This document shows positions 11,237-22,330 of a DNA stretch of 64,000 bases, piece by piece. This DNA is from Liolophura sinensis (taxonomy: Eukaryota; Mollusca; Polyplacophora; Chitonida; Chitonidae): assembly GCF_032854445.1 (NCBI RefSeq), contig NC_088301.1:18177223-18241222 (forward strand). The letters are read 5' to 3'. A model generated the notes under the pieces. It was not told the origin of the DNA, did not search any database, and worked only from the letters and a program-made list of their open reading frames with translations. The stretch's first letter is position 1. Each line of letters opens with the position of its first letter. Position numbers and translations under genes: made by a program.

Positions 11237-14200
11237 TCACAGCTTTCCTACCATAACAATGGTAGAGAGAAAATCAAAAATAGTATCACTTTCTACAGAA
11301 TTGAAAAGTTCTGAAAGAGACCTTACGTGATAAAAGGAATCTCGTACAGGAGCAAAGTCGCCACAGTCAAGCAATATGTGCTTGACTGTGAACCGTTGAT
11401 CACAAGCAAAGCAATGAGGAGCATCTTCTCCTTTTAACAAATACCCATGCGTAGCACGTGTTTGACCGATACGACACCTCCTCAAAATGCAAGAGCGGAG
11501 ACGATGCCGTGAAAGGAAAGGCGCTGGACCAACAAACTGACGAATATCATGCAGTTTATTGGTTGTCTGGTCATCCCATTGAGCCTGAAACAAGTGTTTG
11601 ATATAGGAGCAAATAAGTGAACGCAAGTCCGAATATGGAACGTCAGTTTGGGTACAGTATATCTTCGCCTTCGCGGCTTCATCTGCAGCAGTATTTCCAT
11701 TGATACCCACATGCTCGGGCACACAACAAAAGACAATGATAAAATCTTCATTAAGTCGTTTAAACATCTCCCTGATAGACAAAATGTCTGGATTTACAGA
11801 CGAACTAGCCCGAATTGCCTGGAGGCAGGAAAGGGAGTCAGACCAGATGAGAAATCTGCTACCTCCTAGCTCTGGAATGGACCGAAGTGCGCACAAAATT
11901 GCCTTGGCTTCCGCAGTAAATACAAAACAGGAATTTGGAAACCGAGTTGAAATGGTTCTGGGCCCAAGGACAGCGGCAGAAGCCACGCCATCATCATTCT
12001 TGGAACCGTCAGTGAATATGCGGTGATAAAATGGATACTTTGAACACATATTACTAAACTCCTGCTGGCATACTAAAGGGTTGGTGGAAGATTTCTTCAG
12101 GGAGGAGAGCGAGGTATTAACCTGAGGCTCAGGACATAACCACGGTGGATCTTCCTGGATGCGTATGGGGGTGATAGTATCCAGCCCAAGTCCAGCTGCT
12201 TGCACATGTTCCTGGATGCGGACACCCAGTGGAGGAACAATGGATGGCTTCTGAGCATATAAGTCTTCAAATTCTGGATGGAAGCCACAATCAAAGGCTG
12301 GGTTGGATGGATTGGCTCTAAGCTTGGTGATATACTGTATGGATAGTTTAGTTCTTCGAAGCTCCAGGGGAGGCTCGTTTGCCTCAACATACAGACTCTC
12401 CACAGGAGAGGTACGGAAAGCACCTAAGCACAACCGTAGGGCCTGGTGATGTACAGTATTGAGTTTCTTCAACTGGGAGCGTGACGCACCTCCATAAACA
12501 CTGCAGGCATTTTCTAGCTTAGAACGAATCAGTGCTCGATAGAGCTGAAGTAGGGTTTCATGATCCCCTCCCCATCGAGCACTAGAGACAACCTTCAAAA
12601 CATCAAGCGCCTGTAGGCATCTGGCTCTAAGATAATTAATGTGAGATTTAAATGTAAGGTGCTTATCGAAGATCACCCCGAGGAATTTTGCCTCCGGCAC
12701 AACCTTGATGGGGGATCCATCTAAAAATACCTTGGGGTCTTCATGGGGGAAGTACTTCCGACAAAAGTGTACACAGTTAGTCTTCGACTTGGAGAACTTA
12801 AATTCGTTCTCCAGTGCCCAGGCATGGATTTTGTTAAGGCAAATCTACAGCTGTCTCTCAATAGTGTGCATACCTTTGCCTCGACAAGAGATACCAAGAT
12901 CGTCCACAAAAAGGGACACATTCATACTAGGAGATAAAACTCTGGCAAGGCCATTAATCTTAATGCTAAAGAGAGTAACTGATAAAATGCTGCCTTGAGG
13001 AACCCCCTGATCTTGTTCAAAGTAGTCTGATAGGGTAGCCCCAACCCGAGCTTGGAAATGACGATGGTCTAAGAATTTACGAATAAAGTCAGGAAGCCGA
13101 CCTCTAAGTCCAAATCCATGCATATCTTTCATAATGTCATATTTCCAAGTAGTGTCATATGCCTTTTCCAGATCAAAAAAGACAGACACGTCATGGTCAC
13201 GATCAACGATACCGTTCTTAATAAAGCATTCTAGACGAACAAGGTGATCAACAGTACTGCGATTCTTTCAAAATCCACATTGAATGTCGCTTATCAACTG
13301 ATTAGTCTCCAAAAACCAAACCAAGCGGTCGTTAATCATCCTCTCCATAGTCTTGCATACACAACTGGTTAAGGAAATAAGACGATAGTTATTTGGATCG
13401 GTAGAATCCTTTCCGGGCTTTGGGTTGGGGACAATAATAGCGTTTTGCCATGAGGCAGGAAAATTCCTGGAAATCCAATTGGTATTAAAAATTCCAAGAA
13501 GCACCCTCAAGGAAAATTCTGGAAGGTGTCGTAAAAGCTGATAGTGGATATCATCTGGCCCTGGAGTTGGGTCATGGGCCTTGCTAAGGGATGCGGATAG
13601 TTCATGTAGAGAAAATATAGCATTGTAGGATTCTTCATTTGAGGATGAAAAATCAAGAGGACTTGCCTCGGTCCGTTCCTTGTTACGCTGGAACTGAGGC
13701 AAGTAATTATCTGAAGACGAATGGTGCGCAAAAGAAGCGCCCAACCTATTGACTATGTCAAGTTTTTCTGTCAAAGAATTATTCCCGTCTTTAAGATGAT
13801 TGACAGTGAAATTGGATCCCTTGCCTTTGATGCGTTGGATCATATTCCAGACTTTTGACATAGGGGTACGATGCTTAATCTTAGAAACATAACGTTTCCA
13901 AGAGTCACGTTTGGACTGTCTGATAGTCCTACGGGCTTTAGCTGGAGTACGCCTAACATCGTCTAAATTACCGGGAGATGGTCTACATCGGTACACGCGC
14001 TCAACACGTTTCCTGAAACGCCTAGCTCGTTTACAGTTCTCCGTGAATCACGGTTTCTTAATACGGGGAACCGCACAAGATTTCGGGATACATTTGGAGG
14101 CTACATCGATTAGCTGATCCGAGAATAACTCGATAGGATCAACTGCATCAAGAAAAAGGTCGCTAGTAAGTGTTTCACCACACAGAACAGCAAAGCGGGG

Positions 14201-14884
14201 CCAGTCTGCTTTATCATAATTAAAGCGTGGAAGAGAGGAAGATACCGGCTCCTCAAGGGTAAATATGGTGGGGAAGTGGTCGCTTTCGCAGAGATCATCA
14301 TGGGCGCTCCAGCTGAATTTCGATCTTAGCCCTGCATCAGCCAGAGGTAAATCAAGGACCGAATAAATACCCTTTGCAGGATGAAGGTAAGTATGTGTGC
14401 CATTATTTAAGACGCATAGAGAGTTCTTAGATATAAAATCCTCCAATACAGAGCCCTTCTGGTTACGTTTAGAGTCACCTCAGAGAACACTATGGGCGTT
14501 AAAGACACGGTTTAGGTAAATGATCATATAAATTTTGCAGCTCTTGTTGGTGAAGAGTAGAAGAAGGTGGTATATAAATAGAACAGATTGTTAATACTAT
14601 ACCCAGTGTGATACGCACCGCCACCGCCTGCAAATCGATGTTCAGTGCCATTCTTTTGTGTATTACACCCTGCCTTATCAAAAGAGAAGAACCCCCTGAT
14701 GCCTGTCCATTCGTAGACGTGGCAACAGCGTGATGAGATACATAACCTCGACATTGATAACTAGGATCAGTCATCAGAGCAAGCTAAAAGCTATAGGATT
14801 GAGGTCTTGAGCTAACATATGGAGCTCTGCGAGGTTACACCTCAATCCTCTACAGTTCCATTGTAAGATCTTTGTAATAGCCAT
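11237..14884 (-). pseudogene. I-like LINE ORF2: endonuclease, RT, RNase H (broken)
   Basis: The start ATG is at 14884, followed by ILQWNCRGL, the usual endonuclease opening. The endonuclease is damaged twice. The QETH-type glutamate block is deleted near 14785-14800 with a frame change. The GDFN block has lost its GD at about 14500, leaving FNAH; the SDHFP motif survives. From 14446 to 11237 one frame continues. It holds the RT motifs DLEKAYDTTW (motif A), QGVPQGSILS (motif B) and FVDD (motif C), the RNase H residues TDGS, AEAKA, SDS and GNTAADEAAK, and a terminal CFAC-x6-H-x4-C knuckle. That frame is interrupted by stops at 14480, 14048, 13268 and 12845. Three TGA and one TAG fit C-to-T (or G-to-A) changes from Trp, Arg or Gln codons. 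Confidence 0.9.
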
Positions 14885-14893
14885 TATTAATAT

Positions 14894-16410
14894 TTATTTA
14901 TTCTTTTTCTTTTTCCTGGAGTTCTTATACATCGCTGCCCTACGCTCAGCAAAATCCTCTTGTGACAACGTTATCAACTTCCTATGCTTTTTAACCTTGT
15001 CAACTTTAGAGTCTCGTCGCAATGTGCGATAATACGACCCCAGGGATGTTGAGACAGGTACCAAGACCTCACCCTTGCCATTCGTATAGGCAGGCAAGTC
15101 TTCGGGTGTATCCATTTCCGAAAGAGATTCCTCCATATTGGATTCTCCACCAGCCCTAGACATATCAGATTGCTGAGAACTTCAATCTTCAATCTGCTAT
15201 ATCTCTAGCGTCTAACTGTGACATTGTAGACGGGTCAGGGCTGAACGTACTACCCCATAAGGACGGGCTCTTACCAAGTGCACCTTTGGAGAGCGCCGCG
15301 CCACTGGATTGGGTCTCCTTAATGCAAGATGGCGTAGTATTCGAAATTTCTGACGATCTAGGGGGTGAGGAGGACTTCGAGATTTGATTCATACCGACAA
15401 CCCACTCCGGGCTATTTGACGCCTGAGATGCCTCGCAAAGGCTCTGGGGCCCACCTTCTACTGGCGATTCGCTTAACTTCCTGACATCGTTTGTAGCATC
15501 AATGCGCTTATTTCGCATCTTTTTGCTGGAGGACATGGAGTTAGTGACAACTTGCCACTCTCCAGCTTCCTCGTTGTCAGTAGCAGAGTTATCCAAAGTC
15601 ACTTTATTTTGTTGACGGGAAGGAACAGACTCGCCAGATACCCCAATTTCCATATCATTCCCGTGTCCCTCACTATAATTACCATCATCATCTCCTCGAC
15701 CTTCATTCTCATCTTTATTGTCACCTTCAACTTCATAAACATTACTATCTTTATCACCATCATCATTATAATTGCAAGCGTTATAGTCATTATCGCCATT
15801 GTCATTTTCATCGCTCAGCGGGCAGTCCTTTTGAAAGTGGCCTGCCTGTTTACACTTGAGGCATTTATCCTTTAAAGGACAGTCGGCCTTGAAATGTTCT
15901 GCGCTATCAGAGATGTGACAGGCACGGACCTGACCTCTGTACCACAAAGGAATTCTAAAATTTCCCAACCGAAATTGATTGTGGAATGATCTCGGTCACA
16001 CCACTCATGTAAATACGGTGCATACCATTCTCAAGTGACCTATCAAAAAGGCAATGTTCCCGGCTGACGTGATGGAGCGTGCCATACCGGGACATCAAAC
16101 CTCGAATAGTGTCATCAGGCACCTGGATCGAACATCGAGATCTAACCAGGAACCTTTGCTCCTCCACATCATATATTGGACAATCTACCCCGTTGAATGA
16201 GAAGCCGATAGTCAACAGCTGTTTCTTCACAGTTGGCGTAGCCACTGTAACATTCCAGACATCTCTAGAGACATTGATTAGTCCCTTTAGAACATTAGGC
16301 CCACTCCCCATTAACTCCTTTAGCCGATTGTATACTTCAACCGGTTGGACACCTCCCTGTATTACAAGCTTAAGGCTTAAGGGTCTATTTACTCGCCCTG
16401 CCCACAACAT
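14894..16410 (-). pseudogene. I-like LINE ORF1 (gag-like RNA-binding protein, broken)
   Basis: ORF1 begins at ATG 16410 (MLWAGRVNRPLS). The N-terminal part is a globular region of about 150 residues. A one-base frameshift at about 15955-15968 separates it from the knuckles. The first knuckle (CHISDSAEHFKADC) has Ser in place of the second Cys; the second (CLKCKQAGHFQKDC) is intact. Next comes an unusually Asp/Asn-rich linker (15650-15815). Near 15165-15190 a 7-base tandem duplication (ATTGAAG twice) shifts the frame next to a TGA. The C-terminal block ends with a Lys-rich tail at 14894. The family normally makes an RNA-binding coat for the retrotransposition particle. Confidence 0.8.
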
Positions 16411-16426
16411 TGTGGGCCAGGGCGAG
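16392..16426 (-). promoter_or_regulatory. hairpin around the ORF1 start codon
   Basis: Positions 16392-16406 and 16411-16426 form a 15-bp stem with one bulge. The four-base loop (ATGT on the minus strand) contains the first three bases of ORF1. Confidence 0.6.
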
Positions 16427-16671
16427 AACTACTACCCTAAAGAGAGGACCACAACTATGCGTTTGGAACAGTGTGGATGCTGAGTGCAAAATAGATACGA
16501 TATTACAAAGTGGAAATGCACTAAACTATGTACAGGCTATTTACAGAGAGGCTAGTGAATACGTCCTGCCTCTAATAGCGACAGACCGTAATGTCGCACC
16601 ACCTTCAGACTGGGTGACCACTAAACAAAAGCTGAGAGCATAAAGGCTAGTTCCACGGCCAGCCAGGGACC

Positions 16672-16770
16672 TATTTAGGGTCAAGGGACCTTTGTGTTCA
16701 GTGCACGGAGTGGTTACTCTGCGGTAAAAATATTACAGCTGTGTGAGCATACAGGGTGAAAGGACCTTTA
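16672..16770. repeat. 76-bp minisatellite, right part, with right target-site duplication
   Basis: It begins with the duplicated 14 bases (16672-16685). Units follow at 16686 (75 bp) and a fragment at 16761, in register with the array left of the LINE. Confidence 0.85.
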
Positions 16771-17282
16771 GGTTAGATAACCGCACAGCATCAAAGTGAA
16801 TGCTTTGTTACATACTATTATTAAATGCTGATGGAACCTTTTTATTTTACGTTTATTTGACGTCTTTTTCAGAATTGAAACCTTACTTTATGACTGTCGC
16901 TCGTCTGTTTTCACGTCTCAGCAAAGCTCCAGACACAAAGGCGTGGTTTGGATATATACATGTAGGTCTACTGATTGTATATTTATGGGGTCTCGCAACT
17001 ATGTAGTAGCCTGTCACCAATGCGGTCCCTGTGAGTTCAAGACTACCTTGTTTCTGCCCACCATCACTTATGTAGTTTGTTCATTTTTGCCGCGCCGTGC
17101 AAGTATCCTCCTATGAAATGATACATCCAACAGAAGACGAAATAAACCGAGAACTTTTGGGAACGTGTATACATATACTTTATATCCAACTGTTACAGTC
17201 GAGTGATTAGAAACTCGAGTCGAGTGGTTACAGACAATATCACGGGAGATCTTGGAGTAAACTCTGACTTGTATTGTGCCGA
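16771..17282. other. non-coding stretch with SINE-like scrap
   Basis: Around 17010-17052, CACCAATGCGGTCCCTGTGAGTTCAAG-like sequence matches the tRNA-related part of the SINE at 30445 (CACCAATGC, CTGTGAGTT). The rest is unassigned. Confidence 0.4.
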
Positions 17283-17635
17283 GGACTTCCTCGTGTGATT
17301 GTCATTCATCCAAGTACATTGCTCATTATCACGCACGAGACTCGTCTGATTGGCAAGTGGCATGATTCACCCATGGGTAGTTGCTTTTGCTTTCATTCAG
17401 TAACACTACAACTAAACAGCAAACAAATCTGATCTAACCCACAGCTGTCTTCGAATACTTCAGATTAATCAGTGAGATGGATTAACATCTGCTACATTAA
17501 ATGACAACTCCAGATGATTGCGTTCAAACAATGTATTAATATATAATGAGACATTTGTGAAATGATACCAAATACATGAACACTGGTTTACCAATACATA
17601 CAAATACAACACAGGAATGCATACGGCAAATAAAC
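17283..17635. repeat. dispersed 350-bp block, copy 2
   Basis: Direct-orientation partner of 1454-1820. Confidence 0.65.
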
Positions 17636-17955
17636 AATGTCTAAAGCCGGTGACACACAACACGGATTTTTCCACTCGTACTGGCGTATTGTGTGAATTT
17701 CTAAAAACCTCCTACATTTAGCGTACCCGAGTACGTATACGTCAGAGTATTCTGCAGGCGATCGTGTCCGCTTCGAATTCGCTTGTATCAAAAATGGTAG
17801 ATACTGGCGAAGAAATACGCCGACGATTTCACCCTGTCCTTGAGCGAATATCAACGATTAAACCATTGAGCGGAATTGTGTTAAGGTCACATGACATAAC
17901 GTAGTAACCACGTAGCAATAATGCACGCTGGCTTCATCCATCTGAGATCACGGTA
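17636..17955. other. non-coding stretch
   Basis: No gene recognised. GTGACACACAACACGGATTT near 17651 could be a TE end, but no matching inverted end was found. Confidence 0.35.
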
Positions 17956-18083
17956 CATAACGCTGGGATACCACAACGTTGGAATACCATAACGTTGGGA
18001 TACCATATCGATGGGATATCGAAACGTTGGGATATTGTAATGTTTGGACACCATAACGTTGAGATACTATAACGTTGGGAAAC
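17956..18083. repeat. 16-bp minisatellite, 8 copies
   Basis: Eight units close to CATAACGTTGGGATAC in perfect 16-bp register, diverging towards the 3' end. Confidence 0.9.
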
Positions 18084-18949
18084 CTTTCGTCAAGACATAT
18101 TACAGTACATGTATTTTTGTGAAAATTATTTATACCAAAAAGATAGATTTATACACTACAAAACATTAATCTTCTACACGTAGAGATCTCCTGGACTCAC
18201 ATTTATGAAGTGCGTAAGAAAACCAAAATCAGAACAGGAAACCACTAAAATTGTGGTTTCATTTGGAAATTATAAATTATGCCTATTTGGAAGGTAATAA
18301 AACAAACCGTTCTTCAAATGACGTATATACTTGTCGACATCTAGCCTTTGTGAGATCATAATGTTTATTTATAAAACAGCTATGTTTAAGAACCTAATAG
18401 ATGTGTTCATTATATTAAATATATCATAGTTTTACATACTCGTATTTCAATGTGCATGACTTTGTGTTTATATTATGCCTAAATAACCGATAAATATGCA
18501 AAACAAGTTTACTATAGTTAACAGTGACATTTACTATGGAAGAATTTCACATGTTTCGTATAGTAAATACTTTACATGTTTATTGGTTTTTACACTTAAT
18601 ATCAACACAAAGTCATGTTTACTGGACTACATCTATTTGTGTTTATTATAAACATCCACCACATTATCATCTAAACAATTCACATATATACTATAATAAT
18701 CATATCTCATTAATTACCCCCAAAACATTTGTAAATGAACACAAGGCCCAGATTTCAAATTGTAACCTAAATGTATTAAAAAACCAGCCTGTTACTTAGT
18801 CTATGTTTTTTCCATCAATCATTCAAAAATTACAACGGTTTCTCTCTTAAATTTGTCCACCTTTATTTGCAATTAGGACCGCTTGGGTGGCCTGAAAAAA
18901 GTGGCACTGGTTGCTTTCTCGTTTGGTGTTCAGCATTAAGTTTTTAGAG
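18084..18949. other. AT-rich non-coding stretch
   Basis: Strongly AT-rich, including an open frame at 18524-18799 whose Tyr/His/Asn-rich composition reflects base bias and not a protein family. Confidence 0.5.
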
Positions 18950-19110
18950 CTTGGAAACATGGCACATCGGTATGATACCATACTTTGGCGGCGTGGATTC
19001 GCCTTGCCAGAGGAAGACACCATATATGTACACATACTTCGCTGTCATATGACTGAAAATTGTTGAGCACGACGTTAAGTCTGACACACACTTACATAAC
19101 CTAGATTTAG
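18950..19110 (-). repeat. dispersed repeat copy, minus orientation
   Basis: Minus-strand words TTAACGTCGTGCTCAACAAT, CAGTCATATGACAGCGAAG and CACGCCGCCAAAGTATGG match in order the copy at 10590-10790. Class not determined. Confidence 0.45.
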
Positions 19111-19774
19111 TGGCTCTTCTATTTCCTTCACATACTTTCGGGAATTGATGTCTTAAGTTGTTTTGAAAATTGTAATTATCCACTTGGAATACCACAACAT
19201 TGTCGATCTATGAGAGATATATAAATGTCGGACTAAATATGAATTTAAATATTTACGTACAAAAACTGATTGAATACAATCCTGAGTTGAACACCAAGGC
19301 AGTTATGAATGGCCATTTGCCTACTGGCGCAGTATCTTCGCTGCTCTGGATTTACTTTGTATGCTGTATCCCTTTATACTGACGCTTGGCTAGTAAGCAT
19401 TTTGTGTAATTTTTCTCGCTTGATACTTACGCCATAATTAGGTAAATTCACTTAACTACGAGAAACAGTTTCAGAAAGACCGATTTCATGAACAGATTTC
19501 ACTGGTCCAAACGTGTATTAGCAGTCAAGACTCACATTACTTAATCTGGAAAAAGTCCCATGAGTTTAATATTAGGCAAAGACGGTACTAAGGTTTAAGT
19601 CTGGGTTAACTTTTCATACACCTCTGAATAACCACAGATATTGTAAGTGATATGAAATACATACTAACAGCATAGAGAGTAAAACCAGCGCATTGATGAC
19701 AGTGTGATATTTGGCAGAAGCTCACACGTAACCCGTAAAATCACGGCTTCTTGTCAATTTATCTCAGTTAGGCT
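19111..19774. other. non-coding stretch
   Basis: No gene recognised. It lies downstream of the minus-strand receptor tail exon and could contain its 3' flank. Confidence 0.4.
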
Positions 19775-19780
19775 TTTATT
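19775..19780 (-). terminator. possible poly(A) signal of the minus-strand receptor gene
   Basis: AATAAA on the minus strand about 150 bases after the stop codon at 19929-19931. Position and sequence are plausible only. Confidence 0.35.
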
Positions 19781-19928
19781 CTGACTGCGTGTTGACCACA
19801 TTTAATATACAATCACATTAAACCAGTGTAAAGAGATCAGACCTCAGCAATAGTTTGTCCAATGGTAATATATTGCGTGATGTAGAAGTACAATATAAAT
19901 ACCCGCAAATGTATTTCAGTGTGATTCA

Positions 19929-20130
19929 TTATAGATTGACGTATTCATGAATGGCCTCATAGGAGTGACCTTCACAAGAGTTTGCATCGCATGTATTATA
20001 CAGGCTTGACGGCTCATGAATGCCATTTGTGGTCGTGGATTCTGCATGAATGGAGCTCTCCTGCGCTGGAGTACTGTTAGGCTCAGAAACCACAGCGCCA
20101 CCTGTCTGTACATTTCGCGGATTCCTCCTA
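19929..20130 (-). CDS. terminal cytoplasmic exon of a single-pass receptor
   Basis: Encodes a 66-residue tail beginning RRNPRN and ending YEAIHEYVNL followed by TAA. The first base completes an Ile codon split across the intron from the transmembrane exon at 20357-20459, giving a basic stop-transfer sequence right after the membrane segment. The tail is rich in Ser, Thr and Glu. YVNL fits the pYxN consensus for Grb2-type SH2 domains and YEAI is a Yxx-hydrophobic motif. The acceptor is TTTCATTAG; a second in-frame AG three bases on (exon from 20127) is possible. Read with its neighbours, it is the 3' end of an EGF-repeat receptor gene. The exon is open and shows no damage. Confidence 0.65.
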
Positions 20131-20167
20131 CTAATGAAAGAATGGGATGATAATGCAGTAAACAAAA

Positions 20168-20186
20168 ACACACACACACACACACT
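20168..20186. repeat. CA microsatellite
   Basis: About nine CA units, in the intron upstream of the tail exon. Confidence 0.9.
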
Positions 20187-20356
20187 CGTTTGAACACGTG
20201 TGTTTCGAAAATTTAAAACATCAATTACCTAATAAACTGTATATGCCAAACTTGAGACTTTGTCTGTTTTTTTTTCATTTTCTGAAAACTGTAGCAATAT
20301 TTGTACGGGATATCATAAAGCGATTGAACACCCTGTTAAAACAAGTGCAGACTTAC

Positions 20357-20459
20357 ATCATGATTACAATGATAATGACACCGATGATCAAAACAAGACA
20401 AATTCCGGCAGCACTTCCGGCAATCACTCTCGAGTAATCCAGAGAGCTCACAGATGAAT
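20357..20459 (-). CDS. transmembrane exon of the receptor
   Basis: A 103-base exon with acceptor AAACTTTCAG and donor GTAAGT. It starts with two bases of a split codon and ends with two bases of another. It encodes SSVSSLDYSRVIAGSAA followed by the hydrophobic segment GICLVLIIGVIIIVIM. The EGF exon at 22181-22330 ends in phase 1 with G, which joins AT to make Asp. The 3' junction forms Ile before RRNPRN in the tail exon. This phase agreement at both ends is the main evidence that it is real. The 1.7-kb intron on its 5' side contains a 37-bp minisatellite. Confidence 0.7.
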
Positions 20460-20504
20460 CTGAAAGTTTATAATAAATGTATATTATTGAAGTAGGGCAC
20501 ATTT

Positions 20505-21005
20505 GATATAGGATCGTATCATGTTAGCTCCGTGCATAGAGGGTTTAGGGTCGTATATTGTTAGCTCCGGGTGTAGAAGATTTAGGGTCACATGCTGTTA
20601 CACGTAGCTCCTGGAGAGGAAGATATAGGGTCGTATACTGTTGGTTCATGGAGTATGGGATATAGGGTCGTATGCTGTTAGCTTCTGGAGTAGAGGCTAT
20701 AGGGTCGTATGCTGTTAGTTGCTGGAGTAGAGGGTGTAGGGCCGTAAGCTCTTAGCTTCTGGATTAGAGGTTACATGATTGTATGTTGTTATCTCATATA
20801 TGGATAGTTGGTGTTATGTTGTTAGCTCAAGGAGTAGAGGGTATACAGGTGTATGCTGTTAGCTCTTTAGTAGAGAATATAGGGTCGTATGCTGTTATGC
20901 TTTGGAGTAGAGAGTATATGGTCGTATGCTGTTAGCTTCTTTCGTAGAGAATATAGGGCCATATGCTGTTAGCTACTGGAGTAGAGGATGTAAGGTTGTG
21001 TGTTA
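20505..21005. repeat. 37-bp minisatellite, about 13 copies
   Basis: Units of the form AGGGTCGTATGCTGTTAGCT plus CTGGAGTAGAGGGTAT-like sequence, 37 bp each, with substitutions. It sits in the intron between the EGF and transmembrane exons of the minus-strand receptor gene. Confidence 0.9.
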
Positions 21006-22180
21006 TTACCGGGTTCTCTTTTAGATGTTCCGATCTTGGATGCAGACTCTTGGATCGCAAATATGACGACACAAATAGGTTTCCGGGGGTATAACATTTC
21101 ACCAAAGATGTCAAAATAATCTCTTTACCATCTGTTGTAATAGATATGGACGGGTGTATACAGTAATAATCTATTTGAAAAAAGCATATTTTTACGCATG
21201 TGTCTTTCCTTGACATAAGTTGAAGAAACCTAAAATTATGTGGATAATGTTGTTGTTGTATCTTAGAATTATCTCAGAGTTTAGATTTATATTACACCTA
21301 TTACTCAACGTTGAATATAAATTTTAAGCTGGATCGACAGAGTTTTGTTTTAGTACGTAAACAGGGTTACATTTACTTGTTTGACATTGAAGATGAAGTT
21401 AATGTGCCACACAAATAGAGCAATGCTCATATTCGGCACAAGACCTTCTCCAGGAGCACGAGTTACCCTTTACTCATTCGTCAAAAGCTTCAAAAAATAG
21501 TGTAGTGTAAAACTGCATAATTAATTTGGGGCAGTTTAACATTATATATTAATTTTGGAAGAAAACGCGACTAGACCAAATGGAATGTGACTTAAGACTA
21601 ATGTACTCATGTACATGTATATAGCCCTGCACAAATGCTACATGTACTTCTGGGATCTCTTGTATTATTCCTAGCTTAGTTTTCGGAAGGAGAGATCTGT
21701 ACTCTTCAATCCTTTTACAAGGTGTCGTTTTTTACCTCTGATCGCTGTCAGTGTACAGCGTGAAATACTTCTTAGCCTAGAATATTCCACGTTGGAAATG
21801 GCAAAACAGGACCCAAATGAAATACAAAAATCGCCAAATCTCGGCTAACATTGTTGAATGATTCATGCCATGTGAGTGCGACATTTTGACTTCCCTGGTT
21901 TGGGTCCAACTTCAATTGGGAATTGGGCTTGCGATATTTGACCCTGAACGTTCATTTTTGTGGACGGTTGGTATACTAATTCATGTTTTAAAGTCTAGGT
22001 TCTGAGACTTCGAAACACTGAGAACAAGGCTCGGGGAGAATGATCTTCACATTAATTGTATTTGAAACCATACGACACTTGTCCATTTGTCCCTTTGTGG
22101 CTTTAAAAATGCTACGTGCTTGCCTGTGAATGCAAAATGTAACATATACCTATAACTGACAACAGCAGATTAAAACGTAC
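21006..22180. other. intronic or non-coding stretch
   Basis: Lies between the transmembrane exon and the EGF exon on the minus strand. No TE protein or exon recognised. Confidence 0.45.
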
Positions 22181-22330
22181 CTGATTCACATTTCGGAGGT
22201 GAGTATACAGGCATGCACCTGGGTGTTCTAAGTGGACAGAGTCCGGATATTGTGTTACATAGAGCCGGTCCCTCTGCACAGTTCCCACATCTCTTCTCAC
22301 AGCCTGATCCATACGTCCCAAGGGAACATG
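22181..22330 (-). CDS. EGF-like (MEGF-type) exon, phase 1-1
   Basis: A 150-base symmetrical exon: acceptor ATGTATCAG, donor GTACGT, phase 1 at both ends. It encodes one repeat starting CSLGTYGSGCEKRCGNC, then an LCNTISGLCP block and a PRCMPVYSPPKCES end. The eight Cys and the GTYG/CGNC words match laminin-type EGF repeats of MEGF10/SREC-like scavenger receptors, which are extracellular ligand-binding modules. It is the last extracellular module before the transmembrane exon at 20357-20459. A 179-bp tandem duplication upstream copied its 5' part (22423-22520). Confidence 0.75.

Larger units (their letters stand above)
11074..16671 (-). mobile_element. full-length I-like non-LTR retrotransposon, inactive
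   Basis: A 5.6-kb LINE on the minus strand. In order it has a 5' UTR of about 260 bp, ORF1 with CCHC knuckles, ORF2 with apurinic-type endonuclease, reverse transcriptase, RNase H and a terminal Cys-rich knuckle, and a 3' UTR ending in a tandem ACTC-type tail (11074-11090). The 14-bp direct repeats at 11060-11073 and 16672-16685 mark a target-primed insertion with both ends intact. The RNase H after RT is typical of the I group (I, Nimb and relatives). Both ORFs carry frameshifts and stops, so the copy is dead, yet its ends are fully preserved. Confidence 0.92.

Noticed and set aside
11648-12026. plus-strand frames opposite the LINE RNase H
   Set aside because: Shadows of ORF2; the minus strand has clear RNase H motifs.
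15552-15875. plus-strand Ile/Val-rich frame resembling membrane segments
   Set aside because: Antisense of the GAT/AAT-rich ORF1 linker, which gives ATC/ATT codons on this strand.
18524-18799. 91-codon Tyr/His-rich frame
   Set aside because: Composition follows local AT bias; no motif, splice context or start context supports a protein.
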